From G963662265 sp963668545 (lineage in GTDB: Bacteria > Spirochaetota > Spirochaetia > CADAEX01), in contig OY764868.1 in the NCBI GenBank assembly GCA_963668545.1, positions 186,001 through 250,000 on the forward strand: a stretch of DNA of 64,000 nucleotides. The letters run 5' to 3'. Shown piece by piece: positions 34,203 to 43,231 of this stretch. The notes below the pieces were generated by a model, which was not told the DNA's origin, ran no database searches, and was given only the letters and a program-made list of their open reading frames with translations. Made by a program: the position numbers and the translations under genes. Numbering within the stretch: the first letter of the stretch is position 1; each line of letters opens with the position of its first letter.

Positions 34203-35735
34203 TTACGAAAGATATATATCAGGGATATTTTTTCTTCTGAGAATAAGAAGGTTTCTCCTGGATAATCTTCCCTTTCTTATAAATCCCTCTCTTATCAGTG
34301 AATTAATCCCCTCTTTGACAGATTCCGTCAGCCATCCGGAAAGTCTTCCGTAAGACGCCGACTGCATGATGAACTCCTCCTTTTTGAAAATATTATCTGC
34401 TGCTGTGAGTATGGAGACAGCATCATTTACAGTCAATGACCTGTTGTTGTCTCTGATCAGATAGAGAATTTCTCTTTTGCCGTCAGCTGCCGGGCTGTAT
34501 GTATGATCGCATATATCGCACCCTTCACAGAAATCAGCAGCTGATTCTTCAGAAAGGGCTTTAAGAAGTTTGTTACGCCGGCATTCTGATTCAGTTTCGG
34601 CAAAATCCAGAAGCTTCAAATATCTCTCCTTCTGCAGCAGCGGTGTTAAATGCTCTGCTTTCTCCCTGTCAGATATTGAATAAAGAGCTACTGCATTCGC
34701 AGCTTTTCTGTCCCTGCCTCCTCTTCCTGATTCCTGAAGGTAGGATTCAACAGATCCGGGGAGTTCGTAATGAATGACAGTTCTGATGTTGGACTTGTCG
34801 ACACCCATTCCGTATGCGCATGTGGATGTAAGTACCCCGTTATCTGAATGAAAAAACCAGTCTTCAATTTTTTTCTTTTCCCGGGCCTCCAGTCCTGCAT
34901 GGTAGAACTTGACCTCTCTGAGCCGGCTGTTGTATATCAGATGGTATGCTGTGAGTTCCGCAGAAACCCTGCTTGAGCAGAAAATTACAGCAGGTTTTTC
35001 AGCTTCTTCTGCAAGTCTTATTATATCGTGCTTTTTTGATATTGATCTTACAACACTGTATCTTATATTTGTCCTGTCCGGATTTGCAGATATTATATTT
35101 ACCTGATTACCCCTGAAAAGTACCTCTTTTAAGCGTTTTAAGATATTTTCAGATGCTGTAGCTGTAAAGGCTGTTACTGCAGAAGGTTTTATCTTTTCTA
35201 TTATTTCCCCTGTTTCAAGATATGCACTTCTGAATGAATCCCCCCATTCAGATACTGTATGGGCCTCATCTATTACCATATGCCCTATAACGGGATTATC
35301 ATCTGAAGGAATAAATCTTTTCATGACCTTTTCTGTTTTCAGTGTTTCCGGGTTTGTGAGGATCACTTTTATCTTCCCTGTTTTAATACTGCTGAATACT
35401 TCCTCCCGCTCTCGGCTGCTCTGCCCCCCCCTGAGAACAGCTGTTTCTATTCCTGCATCATCTAGTCTTCTCTTCTGGTCTGCCATGAGGCTCAGGAGGG
35501 GGAAGAGAATCAGAGTAGGTTTTTTTATCAGCAGTGAAGGAAGCATGAAACAGAGAGATTTCCCCGCCCCTGTCGGGAGAATTACAATCTGGCGGGACGG
35601 GAACTCTTCATTCCTTCCTGAAACAATATCCAGAATGTTGAAGATAACCAGTCTCTGGTATGGAAAGAGGTATTTTACTCTGAAATTCTTCTCTGCCAGT
35701 GAGTTGATAAGATCTTCTGATATATTGTAATCCAT
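34203..35735 (-). CDS. recQ: RecQ-family ATP-dependent DNA helicase
   Basis: A 510-residue superfamily 2 helicase. Motif I is PTGAGKSLCFMLP (near 52), motif II DEAHTVSEWGDSFR (near 155), motif VI QESGRGGRDRKA (near 335). The Cys cluster (CRRNK...CEGCDIC, near 385-410) is the RecQ zinc site. The protein is shorter than E. coli RecQ and shows no clear HRDC domain. It unwinds forked DNA in recombination and repair. Confidence 0.92.
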   Translation of the reverse strand: MDYNISEDLINSLAEKNFRVKYLFPYQRLVIFNILDIVSGRNEEFPSRQIVILPTGAGKSLCFMLPSLLIKKPTLILFPLLSLMADQKRRLDDAGIETAVLRGGQSSREREEVFSSIKTGKIKVILTNPETLKTEKVMKRFIPSDDNPVIGHMVIDEAHTVSEWGDSFRSAYLETGEIIEKIKPSAVTAFTATASENILKRLKEVLFRGNQVNIISANPDRTNIRYSVVRSISKKHDIIRLAEEAEKPAVIFCSSRVSAELTAYHLIYNSRLREVKFYHAGLEAREKKKIEDWFFHSDNGVLTSTCAYGMGVDKSNIRTVIHYELPGSVESYLQESGRGGRDRKAANAVALYSISDREKAEHLTPLLQKERYLKLLDFAETESECRRNKLLKALSEESAADFCEGCDICDHTYSPAADGKREILYLIRDNNRSLTVNDAVSILTAADNIFKKEEFIMQSASYGRLSGWLTESVKEGINSLIREGFIRKGRLSRRNLLILRRKNIPDIYLS

Positions 35736-35809
35736 ACAATTGATAACACATGGAACGGTTTTTCTGCTTCATCCTGATATTCAAAATATCAAAACAGCTA
35801 GTTTACAGA

Positions 35810-35890
35810 TTATTTATATTCGGGAAGCGGAAGGCCTCTTTCTGAATAATATTCTTCAATAATATTTTCAAATACCTTTTCTTCTGACAT
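35810..35890 (-). CDS. Possible 26-residue small protein
   Basis: A 26-codon frame (MSEEKVFENIIEEYYSERG and a Pro-rich end) starts with ATG at 35890; AGGAG lies 9 bases upstream. It is acidic and could form an amphipathic helix. It is in the otherwise empty 400-base region between recQ and yitT. No family is recognised; it may also be chance. Confidence 0.4.
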   Translation of the reverse strand: MSEEKVFENIIEEYYSERGLPLPEYK

Positions 35891-36133
35891 TCTGATCATT
35901 CTCCTGTCTAATTCTTAAAATCTGATAAATATTACCTGCTGTTTTCAATATCATGAAGCTGTCTTGCTAAAGGTGTTGTTTTAGTAACAAATCACAGTCA
36001 AGTGTTTTTGCGAATGCTTTTATGATATGATGTTCAAGTCTCTTCAGAAACTGATGAAAATAATAATTCGGATTAATATGGATATTCGTTTGAATGGCTG
36101 CTATATTATTGAATTTACAATAAGGGGAAAATA

Positions 36134-36985
36134 ATGAAAGAAACATCAATTGATATAGCGAAAAATATCATGCTGATAACTATAGGTACAATAATCAGTT
36201 CTGTAGCAGTAAACGGAATACTGATCCCCCATCATTTTGTCAGCAGCGGGATAACAGGTCTTGGTATTGTAATCCATTATCTTTTCAAATCATCAAATCT
36301 CTCTGTAATACTTATCTGCCTCAATATCCCGATATTTATTGCAGCCTATGTTTTTGTCAGGAAAAGGTTTTTCTTTTACAGCCTTTACGGTATGGCCTGT
36401 TTTGCCCTTGCAGTCAATTTTGTAAAGATTGAAATCGGTATCCATGATAAAATTCTCTCTGCAATACTTGCAGGAATTATATTCGGCCTGGGGACAGGAA
36501 CTGTTCTTAAATCCAGGGGATCTGCAGGTGGTTCTGATGTTCTTTCAGTAATTCTCATGAACCGTTTTTCTATCAGAATCGGAAAAACTGTACTTGGGTT
36601 CAATGTTTTTGTACTGATTTTCACCGGATATGTTTTTACCCCTGATGATGCCATTTATACCCTTATTTATCTTTATGTTTCCTCCCGTATTATGGATCTT
36701 GTTGTTACAGGTCTGAGCAAGAGAAGGGTAGTATATATTATTTCTGACAAATGGGCTGAGCTTATTACAATTATCCGTGATGAGCTTCACAAGGGAATAA
36801 CAGTTATTGATGCTGCAAGGGCAGGATCCGGGCAGAGCTCAAAAATGCTTTATACTGTAGCAACCGTAAAGGAAGCGGTAAGAATAAAGGAAATTGTAAA
36901 GAAGCATGATAAAAGGGGAATGATAATTATTCAGGATACAATTGAAGTTCACGGACGTAATATGACCAATGTGCCTGAATGGTAG
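36134..36985 (+). CDS. YitT-family membrane protein
   Basis: A 283-residue protein. Five or six hydrophobic helices (about 8-180) are followed by a cytoplasmic DUF2179 domain (about 215-280, HKGITVIDAARAGSGQSSKMLYTV). GTVLKSRGSAGGSDVLS is the typical YitT glycine loop. The function of the family is not settled; it may be an exporter or sensor. AAGGGG lies before the ATG at 36134. It is monocistronic. Confidence 0.9.
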   Translation: MKETSIDIAKNIMLITIGTIISSVAVNGILIPHHFVSSGITGLGIVIHYLFKSSNLSVILICLNIPIFIAAYVFVRKRFFFYSLYGMACFALAVNFVKIEIGIHDKILSAILAGIIFGLGTGTVLKSRGSAGGSDVLSVILMNRFSIRIGKTVLGFNVFVLIFTGYVFTPDDAIYTLIYLYVSSRIMDLVVTGLSKRRVVYIISDKWAELITIIRDELHKGITVIDAARAGSGQSSKMLYTVATVKEAVRIKEIVKKHDKRGMIIIQDTIEVHGRNMTNVPEW

Positions 36986-37008
36986 AGTAGTAGTTTAAAT
37001 CGGATGAT

Positions 37009-38088
37009 TTATTTTATGAAATGGTGAAAACCAATTCCTGTACCGGATTTAATATTGGAAACAGCTTTTCTGCCGAGTATAATGTCATAATAATCGGCAG
37101 AAAGACCCGGAGTTATGTTTTTTTCGCTTCTTAGGAGAGCGGTATTTTCTTCAGTGAAAAGTTCTCCTACAGTAATATCCTTTACAGAAATGACAGATCT
37201 GTTGGTTGTTTTATAATTACAGGCCTCAGATGCTGCCAGTTCCTTTATTCCTGAACCTTTAACCCTTTCAATCCGTTCCTTGCCGAACATTTTTTCAAGC
37301 CTGAATAATGTCTTTTCCGGTCCTTCAGATTCAGCTTCCCGTATACCATCAGTCATTATTCTGAAATTGCCAGGATCAAGGGCAATCCTGTCATCAAGCC
37401 CTGTTCCGCTGTTGGAAAGAGTTATGTGCTTTTCTATCATAACGCTTCCCAGTGCAGTTGAGAGTAGGGGGACAAGAAGAGGGTCTTTTGAATGGTCAGA
37501 TACCCCTGTTTTCAGGCCGAAACGGTTAAACAGCGTTTTAATCAGCAGAAGGTTGTATTCCTCTTCAGGGGCCGGATATGATGTTATGCAGTGGAGAAGA
37601 AATGTTTTTTTACCTGTAATTGAAACTGCCTTTTTTATATCCGAAGCAGTGGAAACTCCTGTTGACAGAATAACCGGGCATTCCCATGATGATACTTCCT
37701 GTAAAAGAGGGTAGTGGTTAAGTTCCGGGGATGCTATCTTTACTGCTTCAGGCTTAAGCTGTTTTAAAAGAGCTGCGCTTTTAAGTCCGAAAGGGGTTGC
37801 AAGGAAATCTATTTTTCTTTTCCTGCAGTATGATTTGAGATTTCTGTAAAAATCCGCGTTTTCTTCAATATTTTTAAAAACCTGATATAGCGGGGTTTTC
37901 CCGTTCGGAAGATCAACAAGGCCGGAGTCCGGATGAATTATTTCACCAGCAAAAACAATCTGGAATTTAACGCAGTCAGCACCTGCATCAGCTGCTGCAT
38001 CAATCAGCTGATATCCCATATCAATACTGCCGTTATGGGAAGTACCTGCTTCTGCTATTATATATGTGCCTTTTTTTTCTGTATCCAT
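37009..38088 (-). CDS. N-acetylneuraminate/legionaminate synthase family protein (NeuB/SpsE-like)
   Basis: A 359-residue protein of the NeuB group, which condenses PEP with an N-acetylhexosamine to a nonulosonic acid. N-terminal barrel: YIIAEAGTSHNGSIDMG, ADCVKFQ near 37 and LATPFGL near 100. The C-terminal antifreeze/SAF domain (about 285-355) has SVKDITVGELFTEENTALLR. GGGAG precedes the ATG at 38088. There are no neuA/neuC-type partners nearby, so the sugar pathway is not evident; it could serve surface glycan or flagellin modification (inference). Confidence 0.88.
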   Translation of the reverse strand: MDTEKKGTYIIAEAGTSHNGSIDMGYQLIDAAADAGADCVKFQIVFAGEIIHPDSGLVDLPNGKTPLYQVFKNIEENADFYRNLKSYCRKRKIDFLATPFGLKSAALLKQLKPEAVKIASPELNHYPLLQEVSSWECPVILSTGVSTASDIKKAVSITGKKTFLLHCITSYPAPEEEYNLLLIKTLFNRFGLKTGVSDHSKDPLLVPLLSTALGSVMIEKHITLSNSGTGLDDRIALDPGNFRIMTDGIREAESEGPEKTLFRLEKMFGKERIERVKGSGIKELAASEACNYKTTNRSVISVKDITVGELFTEENTALLRSEKNITPGLSADYYDIILGRKAVSNIKSGTGIGFHHFIK

Positions 38089-38294
38089 ATACAAACTCCC
38101 GGATATCATATCAGAATTTAAAGAAAAATAGAAACCTGAACAGAAAGAATCTGAATATTTAAAAATTCCAGGTAAAATTTATGATGGTAATTTGCCGAAT
38201 TTTACTGTACCGGTCAAAGAATAAATAAAACCAAAAAAATTATCGACAATAAATCGCTGATGATATAATATTTACAATAAGGGGTAGTAATATT

Positions 38295-38510
38295 ATGCAG
38301 TATATATCATGTGATATGTGTAAAAAAATGATAAATAGTCCTTCTCACGGTAAAAATTATTTTACAGTAAAAAATAAACATATCTGCAAGAAATGCAAGC
38401 ATGAAGCAGACCGTGAAATCCAGGATAAGTTTGAAGCTGAAGGCGGTTATTATAACTTTGTTGAAAAAAAAGAGGAATACTGGCAGGAAATAGCAGAACG
38501 CTGTGAATAG
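38295..38510 (+). CDS. Small Cys-rich (zinc-ribbon-like) protein
   Basis: A 71-residue protein with CDMCKK near the start and CKKCKH near residue 33, a possible CxxC-x24-CxxC zinc ribbon, then an acidic, aromatic tail. GGGG lies before the ATG. Its end overlaps the GTG start of QueH by 8 bases, so the two are translated together. It is unrecognised; a role with queuosine enzyme maturation is only suggested by position. Confidence 0.7.
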   Translation: MQYISCDMCKKMINSPSHGKNYFTVKNKHICKKCKHEADREIQDKFEAEGGYYNFVEKKEEYWQEIAERCE

Positions 38511-39030
38511 TAACGCAAAAATTCTTCTGCACATCTGCTGCGCTCCATGCGGGTCAGCTTCGATAGAAAGGTTACTTCTTGAGAAAAGAGAGGTAACCCT
38601 TTTTTTTAGCAATTCCAATATAGATACAGAAGAGGAATTTGAAAAAAGGCTTGAAAGTGTAAAGAAACTCTCCTCTTTTTACAACATACACTGTTTTGTA
38701 GATGACTATGATCATTCAAGATGGCTTTCCGCTGTAAAGGGCTATGAAAAAGAACCTGAAAAGGGAAAAAGGTGCAGTATCTGCTTCAATTATTCCATTT
38801 CCCGGACTGCTATGATGGCTGAATCATTGAAAATTGATAATTTCACAACAACACTGACTATAAGTCCTCATAAAATCTCAAAGATAATATTTGAGAAGGG
38901 ATCTTTATATCCGGGATTTGTTCCCTATGATTTCAAGAAAAAGGACGGCTTTAAGAGAAGTATTGAACTGTCAGGAGAGTTTGACCTTTACAGACAGGGA
39001 TACTGCGGGTGTGAGTTCAGCAGAAGGTGA
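38503..39030 (+). CDS. queH: Epoxyqueuosine reductase QueH
   Basis: A 175-residue iron-sulfur enzyme that reduces epoxyqueuosine to queuosine in tRNA, the last step of queuosine synthesis. Cys motifs of the QueH (DUF208) family are present: HICCAPCG near 10, KRCSICF near 86 and GYCGCEF near the end. The GTG start overlaps the end of the small Cys-rich gene. No other queuosine genes are in the window. Confidence 0.92.
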   Translation: MNSNAKILLHICCAPCGSASIERLLLEKREVTLFFSNSNIDTEEEFEKRLESVKKLSSFYNIHCFVDDYDHSRWLSAVKGYEKEPEKGKRCSICFNYSISRTAMMAESLKIDNFTTTLTISPHKISKIIFEKGSLYPGFVPYDFKKKDGFKRSIELSGEFDLYRQGYCGCEFSRR

Positions 39031-39848
39031 TTTATTGGGGGACGGAGGATAAGTCTCAGAAAAATTCAAAATTATTGAAGTAAAAATAAAGAATATCCTG
39101 TTATTGCATGTATGAGAAAGCCGCGGGAATTACGGGGAAATGCTATATATCATGTAACAGCAAAAGCAAACCGGAAAGAATTCATTTTTGAACCTGATAT
39201 CATCAAGGAAATGTTTGTTGAAATCTTGAAAGCAGCAAAGAAGCGCTATAAATTCAGGATTAAAAACTTCTGTATTATGACCAATCATATTCATTTAATG
39301 ATAAAGCCGCTCAATGGAAAAGATTTATCAAAAATTATGCAGTGGATATTAAGCAAATTTGCAGTAAGGTTTAATAAATTTTATGGATACCAGGGACATG
39401 TATGGTATGACAGATTTAAAAGTAAAATATTTGAAACTTACAGTCATTATAAAGCAGCTTATGAATATATTAATAATAATCCGGTTAAGGCAGGGATAGT
39501 AATGAGGGCTGAGGATTATTTTTATTGTGGAATCTCATTCATGAAGAACAAAGTTTTTGAAATTGTTGATCCTCCTCCAGGTGCTTTTAAAAATTAGCTT
39601 TTGCAGATAATAAATATATTTTATATAGATTATTCACCCAACTTTAACCGGAGTTGTATTAATTTCTCATGCAGAGTCAGGATATTGTATTTTTTAAAAT
39701 GATAATTACTGAAAGGACCTCTGAATTGAAATCCGCATAATTTCATATTACCTGATAATAATATTTTATAAGCTGTTCTTTTTTCCTGAAAATTATCCAG
39801 ATTATCTGTTTATATAAGTATAAACAATTCCTCCGTCCCTAATAAAAA
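39031..39848. mobile_element. REP-type tyrosine transposase element with inverted end sequences
   Basis: The transposase gene at 39112 is bounded by near-identical inverted ends: TTTATT-GGGGGACGGAGGA (39031-39049) on the left and the complement of TTTATTAGGGACGGAGGA on the right (about 39831-39848). A hairpin follows each end motif inward (TTCAA/TTGAA at left, GTTTATA/TATAAAC at right). Together they span about 818 bp. I read it as a complete IS200/RAYT-like unit. Confidence 0.65.
39112..39597 (+). CDS. REP-associated tyrosine transposase (Y1_Tnp, IS200-like)
   Basis: A 161-residue single-strand DNA transposase of the Y1 HUH family. NHIHLMIKPL (near 58-67) holds the HxH metal site; the catalytic Tyr is likely in AAYEYINNNPVKAGI (near 115-125). 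Length is normal for RAYTs. AT content is higher than in the flanks. These enzymes move REP palindromes or single copies of themselves and are usually domesticated. It carries its own GGGACGGAGGA ends (see the element). No tnpB neighbour is present. Confidence 0.9.
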   Translation: MRKPRELRGNAIYHVTAKANRKEFIFEPDIIKEMFVEILKAAKKRYKFRIKNFCIMTNHIHLMIKPLNGKDLSKIMQWILSKFAVRFNKFYGYQGHVWYDRFKSKIFETYSHYKAAYEYINNNPVKAGIVMRAEDYFYCGISFMKNKVFEIVDPPPGAFKN

Positions 39849-39880
39849 AACCGCACTTGTAAATGGCGGTTTATCTTTTT
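39849..39880 (-). terminator. Terminator of the adenylate-kinase-like gene
   Basis: On the minus strand AAACCGCC and GCGGTTTTTTT form a stem with a following T-run, just outside the transposase right end. Confidence 0.75.
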
Positions 39881-39897
39881 GATATTACTGTTCTGTT

Positions 39898-40521
39898 TCA
39901 AATAAGCGGCGGCATTGTTTTCAGTTCCTGGATTATGAAAAGGGGAATAGTATCAATATCAACATCAATTTCCAGGACTGTTTTATCCTGCTGTTTGTAG
40001 TAGTTCAGAAGCGGAAGGGTCTTTTCCCTGAATATTTTAAGTTTGGTTTCAATTTCTTCAAGAGAATCATCAGTTCTCTCTGCCCTGTCGCCTCCCGAAT
40101 TATATGCAATTCTGTCCTTTATTATTGATGCTGAAGCTGCAAAGTGAATTACCAGTTCAATATCAACAAGTTCGGAAACAGAAACTGCCTGTCCTGAATG
40201 CCTTGGAAGACCGTTCAGTACAATAATATCAGTTTCTGGAGACACAGCATTGTTGAGGATAAACTGTTTTAAAAGCTTTTCAGCTATATGAAAGTCACTG
40301 TCTTCAAGCAGGGAATTTGATTTCAGAAGGGAATTTATTTTATCTGTATCTTCCTGTGTCAGTCCATTTTCATTCCCATCTGCTGCGAACCTCAGCTGCT
40401 GGCCGAAATCAAAGTGATGATATCTCTTCCCCCACAGCCGCTGTGTTTCAAGCTGCTGGCCGAACGGTGTTTTTCCTGTTCCTGTTGCCCCTATTAATAA
40501 CAGTGCTTTGTATTTTTCCAT
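39898..40521 (-). CDS. Adenylate kinase-like nucleotide kinase
   Basis: A 207-residue P-loop protein: LLIGATGTGKTPFG at residues 8-21, an HFDFGQQLR segment for the NMP-binding part and VLNGLPRHSGQA near 105 for the Walker B region (NGLPR replaces DGFPR). These fit the adenylate kinase fold, but the LID part is unusual and no zinc Cys are seen, so it may be a divergent paralogue rather than the main Adk. The ATG at 40521 has GGAGAAG before it; the longer frame does not. It is monocistronic. Confidence 0.75.
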   Translation of the reverse strand: MEKYKALLLIGATGTGKTPFGQQLETQRLWGKRYHHFDFGQQLRFAADGNENGLTQEDTDKINSLLKSNSLLEDSDFHIAEKLLKQFILNNAVSPETDIIVLNGLPRHSGQAVSVSELVDIELVIHFAASASIIKDRIAYNSGGDRAERTDDSLEEIETKLKIFREKTLPLLNYYKQQDKTVLEIDVDIDTIPLFIIQELKTMPPLI

Positions 40522-40750
40522 ATCTCTTCTCCGGTATATAATGAGGTTTTCCGCATTGTGCATCCGATAATCAGTCCAGAGTTTTTCAGCTGAAAACAAA
40601 TTCTGGTATAAATTGCTGTTGGATAAAGTCCCTCATGTTCCTGCAGGGATTCAATCCATTGCTGACCAATTTATATCATTTTACCTGTTTTTATTGAATA
40701 CCAGAAAATAATAACCTGAATGAATTGTCTGTTTGAGTAAATTATTTATC

Positions 40751-41539
40751 TTAAAGGAGATATATATCAGGTCTCCTGTCCCTGAAGACATCACAGAGTG
40801 ATGTCACCTGTTTGTTTCTTGCAAGTTCAGGATCAATATCGACGCTGTAAAACCCTTCTTCAAACTCTCCCGCCTGTATCATGATTCTTCCCTCGGGATC
40901 TGAAATCTGGCTGCATCCGGAATAGGTGAGCGATTTCTCTCCCCTGTTTTCTGTTCCGCATCTGTTTGCAAGTATCCAGAATACTTTGTTCTCAATACTT
41001 CTTGATCTTGTTGTGATCTGGGCTTTCCCCGTAAGAACAAGGTTTGAGGGATGGCATATTATTTCTGCCCCCTGAAGGGCCAGTGTTCGCGCGGATTCGG
41101 GAAACATATGGTCAAAGCAGACAAGGAGTCCCACTTTAACACCCTTAACTGTGAATACCGGAAACCCGCTGTTCCCTTTTCTGAAGAATAATTTTTCCTC
41201 ATGAAACAGGTGGTTTTTTCTGTAGCAATGGACATCCCCCTCAGGTGTTATAAGAACTGCGCTGTTATAGTATTCACCTTCAGATTTCTCAGCTATTCCG
41301 ATAACAATTGCCATGTTCTTTTTCCTTGCAAGTGCTGATAGCTTTTCAGTTGACGGGCCGGGAACAGGTTCTGAGTATTCTGAAACTTCTTCTTTTTCCA
41401 GAAAGAGATATCCTGAAAGACATAATTCAGGCAGGACTGCAAGGTCTGCTTCAACACCTGAAAGTGTTTTCAGTACTGTATCAAGATTTTTCTCCGGTTT
41501 TCCGAATTCCGGGTTGAACTGGTAAAATCCGCATTTCAT
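40751..41539 (-). CDS. Carbon-nitrogen hydrolase (nitrilase superfamily)
   Basis: A 262-residue amidase. The catalytic triad is visible: Glu in AVLPELCLSGYL (near 40), Lys in YRKNHLFHEE (near 112) and Cys in LLVCFDHMFPESAR (near 146). Members hydrolyse amides such as omega-amides, N-carbamoyl compounds or deaminated glutathione. The substrate is not evident. Single gene; ends at 40751 on the minus strand. Confidence 0.9.
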   Translation of the reverse strand: MKCGFYQFNPEFGKPEKNLDTVLKTLSGVEADLAVLPELCLSGYLFLEKEEVSEYSEPVPGPSTEKLSALARKKNMAIVIGIAEKSEGEYYNSAVLITPEGDVHCYRKNHLFHEEKLFFRKGNSGFPVFTVKGVKVGLLVCFDHMFPESARTLALQGAEIICHPSNLVLTGKAQITTRSRSIENKVFWILANRCGTENRGEKSLTYSGCSQISDPEGRIMIQAGEFEEGFYSVDIDPELARNKQVTSLCDVFRDRRPDIYLL

Positions 41540-42012
41540 AATAATCTCCTTGTTGAAAAGGGGGAGTGTAACTGATTATAAACAGATATGCATTCAGTAT
41601 ATACCAATTATTATCTGTTTCAAGAAATTATAATCAAAAAAGCTCATTAAAAACCGTAATAATTGTAATAGGGTAATTTCTGCACCCTTCAGGTAGCCTC
41701 TGGCTGGTTCACAAATATTGTTGAAAATGCCGAGTAAGAAAATTCTTGATTCAAGATTAATAAAAATTAAAAAAACTGCAGAATTATGAAACATTATAAC
41801 TGGAAAATTGGTTTATTAAATGTGGAAAAATTTGTTATGTCGGTTATAATGGGTTATTATTTACATACAGGATTTTTCCAAATTCTGTTGAAACAGTATT
41901 TACGGGGATTTATTGTCTGGAGCAGGAAAAGCCGGAACTTTATCCGGGTACTTCTTTACTGCTGATTAAGACAGGCAATTAACTTGCCTCAGCTATTTTT
42001 GGAGGATTTTAT
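41540..42012 (+). promoter_or_regulatory. Intergenic region before the outer-membrane-like protein
   Basis: A 473-base stretch with no gene that I can support. A TATAAT at 41845-41850 may be a -10 but has no good -35, and TCTTGATTCAAGA (41744-41756) is a short palindrome. GGAGGA lies just before the ATG at 42013. The long leader is otherwise unremarkable. Confidence 0.35.
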
Positions 42013-43089
42013 ATGAAGAAAATTTTGATTATTATGGCATTGCTGCTCTTTGCAGGAGCTGCAGGTGTTTTTGCTGTTGATGTGACTGCTTCAAATATAA
42101 GTGGTACTTACAATGGTCTTCCATTTTCAGTTCCTGTTCCTGCAGCGTTATTATCAGATACTGAAACACAGCTGGCAAAGTTTGACAATATGGACAAGGC
42201 GGCTGAAGCTTTCGGAAATGCTGCTTCCTATGCCTCAGACGGGGCTAACCAGAGAGGCCTCATGGGATACAAGTTCCTCACCATAGCTGTGGGAACAATG
42301 GTCGGTTTCCAGGCTCCCGGTTCAGGCCTTGATGCAATAGGAGATTATGTTTCTCAGCTTGAAACTGAGGGTGATACATATTTCGGTGCAGGACTCCAGG
42401 CCCTCACTGTAAGTGTAGGACTTAACTCAAGCTTTCTTCTTGACGGGCTTTACCTCTCTGCAAAGGTGGGTAAGTTTACAGTTGATACAGATGATATCAA
42501 GTATGATTCATTCAACTTCGGCCTCCTTGCAAACTACCAGCTTGTAGACCCTTTTTCAATAGGTGTAGTAAAGTGGAGAGGGCTACAGGTGGGTTCCGGT
42601 TTTATCTACTATAACTCTACAGCTGATATGACCATTAGCCTTGATCCTGTTCAGAATACAGTTGATGTTGATCCTGGAGCAGGAGTTGTGAATACTAATA
42701 TTTATCTTGACCCGACACTTAATGCGGAAATCACATCAAGCGGACTCAAGATGCCTGTAGATATACTTTCAGGAATAAGGCTTCTCTGGATTGCAAACCT
42801 CAACTTCGGTATCGGGGCAGACCTCAACCTTGCAAGTGATTCAGAAGTTGCTTTGAGTGCTGCTGGTAAAACAACTCTTGATACTATCCCTTTATTAACA
42901 TATACACCAGGATCTGTTTCTGCTAATGTTGATGAAGGATCCGGCAGTGTAGACTTTATCAAACTCAGGGCAATGTTCGGCCTCGGCTTTGCACTGGGCC
43001 CTCTCAAGCTTGATATTCCGTTTACATACTACTTTGACGGAACAGGTTTTGCCAACAACATCGGTATAACAGGGGCTCTTACACTCTAA
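42013..43089 (+). CDS. Putative outer-membrane beta-barrel protein, function unknown
   Basis: A 358-residue exported protein. It has a signal peptide (about 1-22, ending VFAVD) and then a beta-rich, Gly- and Ser-rich chain with alternating hydrophobic residues, ending in a strand (IGITGALTL) with a hydrophobic last residue, as in spirochaete and other outer-membrane barrels. I cannot place it in a family; it may be a porin or surface protein. GGAGGA precedes the ATG. A strong terminator follows. Low helix content and no lipobox support the barrel reading, but this is inference. Confidence 0.65.
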   Translation: MKKILIIMALLLFAGAAGVFAVDVTASNISGTYNGLPFSVPVPAALLSDTETQLAKFDNMDKAAEAFGNAASYASDGANQRGLMGYKFLTIAVGTMVGFQAPGSGLDAIGDYVSQLETEGDTYFGAGLQALTVSVGLNSSFLLDGLYLSAKVGKFTVDTDDIKYDSFNFGLLANYQLVDPFSIGVVKWRGLQVGSGFIYYNSTADMTISLDPVQNTVDVDPGAGVVNTNIYLDPTLNAEITSSGLKMPVDILSGIRLLWIANLNFGIGADLNLASDSEVALSAAGKTTLDTIPLLTYTPGSVSANVDEGSGSVDFIKLRAMFGLGFALGPLKLDIPFTYYFDGTGFANNIGITGALTL

Positions 43090-43119
43090 ACCTGAAAAGA
43101 CAATTAAAAACTGTAATAT

Positions 43120-43161
43120 AAAAAAAGGTATTCCGTATGTAAATGAGGAATACCTTTTTTT
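43120..43161. terminator. Bidirectional terminator after the outer-membrane-like gene
   Basis: A 15-bp perfect stem: AAAAAAAGGTATTCC (43120-43134) with its complement (43147-43161). Confidence 0.9.
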
Positions 43162-43231
43162 GAATCAGGAATGCTGAAATCTTTTTTTATCAGGCCAGAG
43201 TTATGAGCGTGATATCTCACATGCAGAAAAA

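Noticed and set aside
39598..39848. Remnant of a tnpB-like gene after the transposase
   Set aside because: The stretch is AT-rich and has no long frame; it is the transposon right end.
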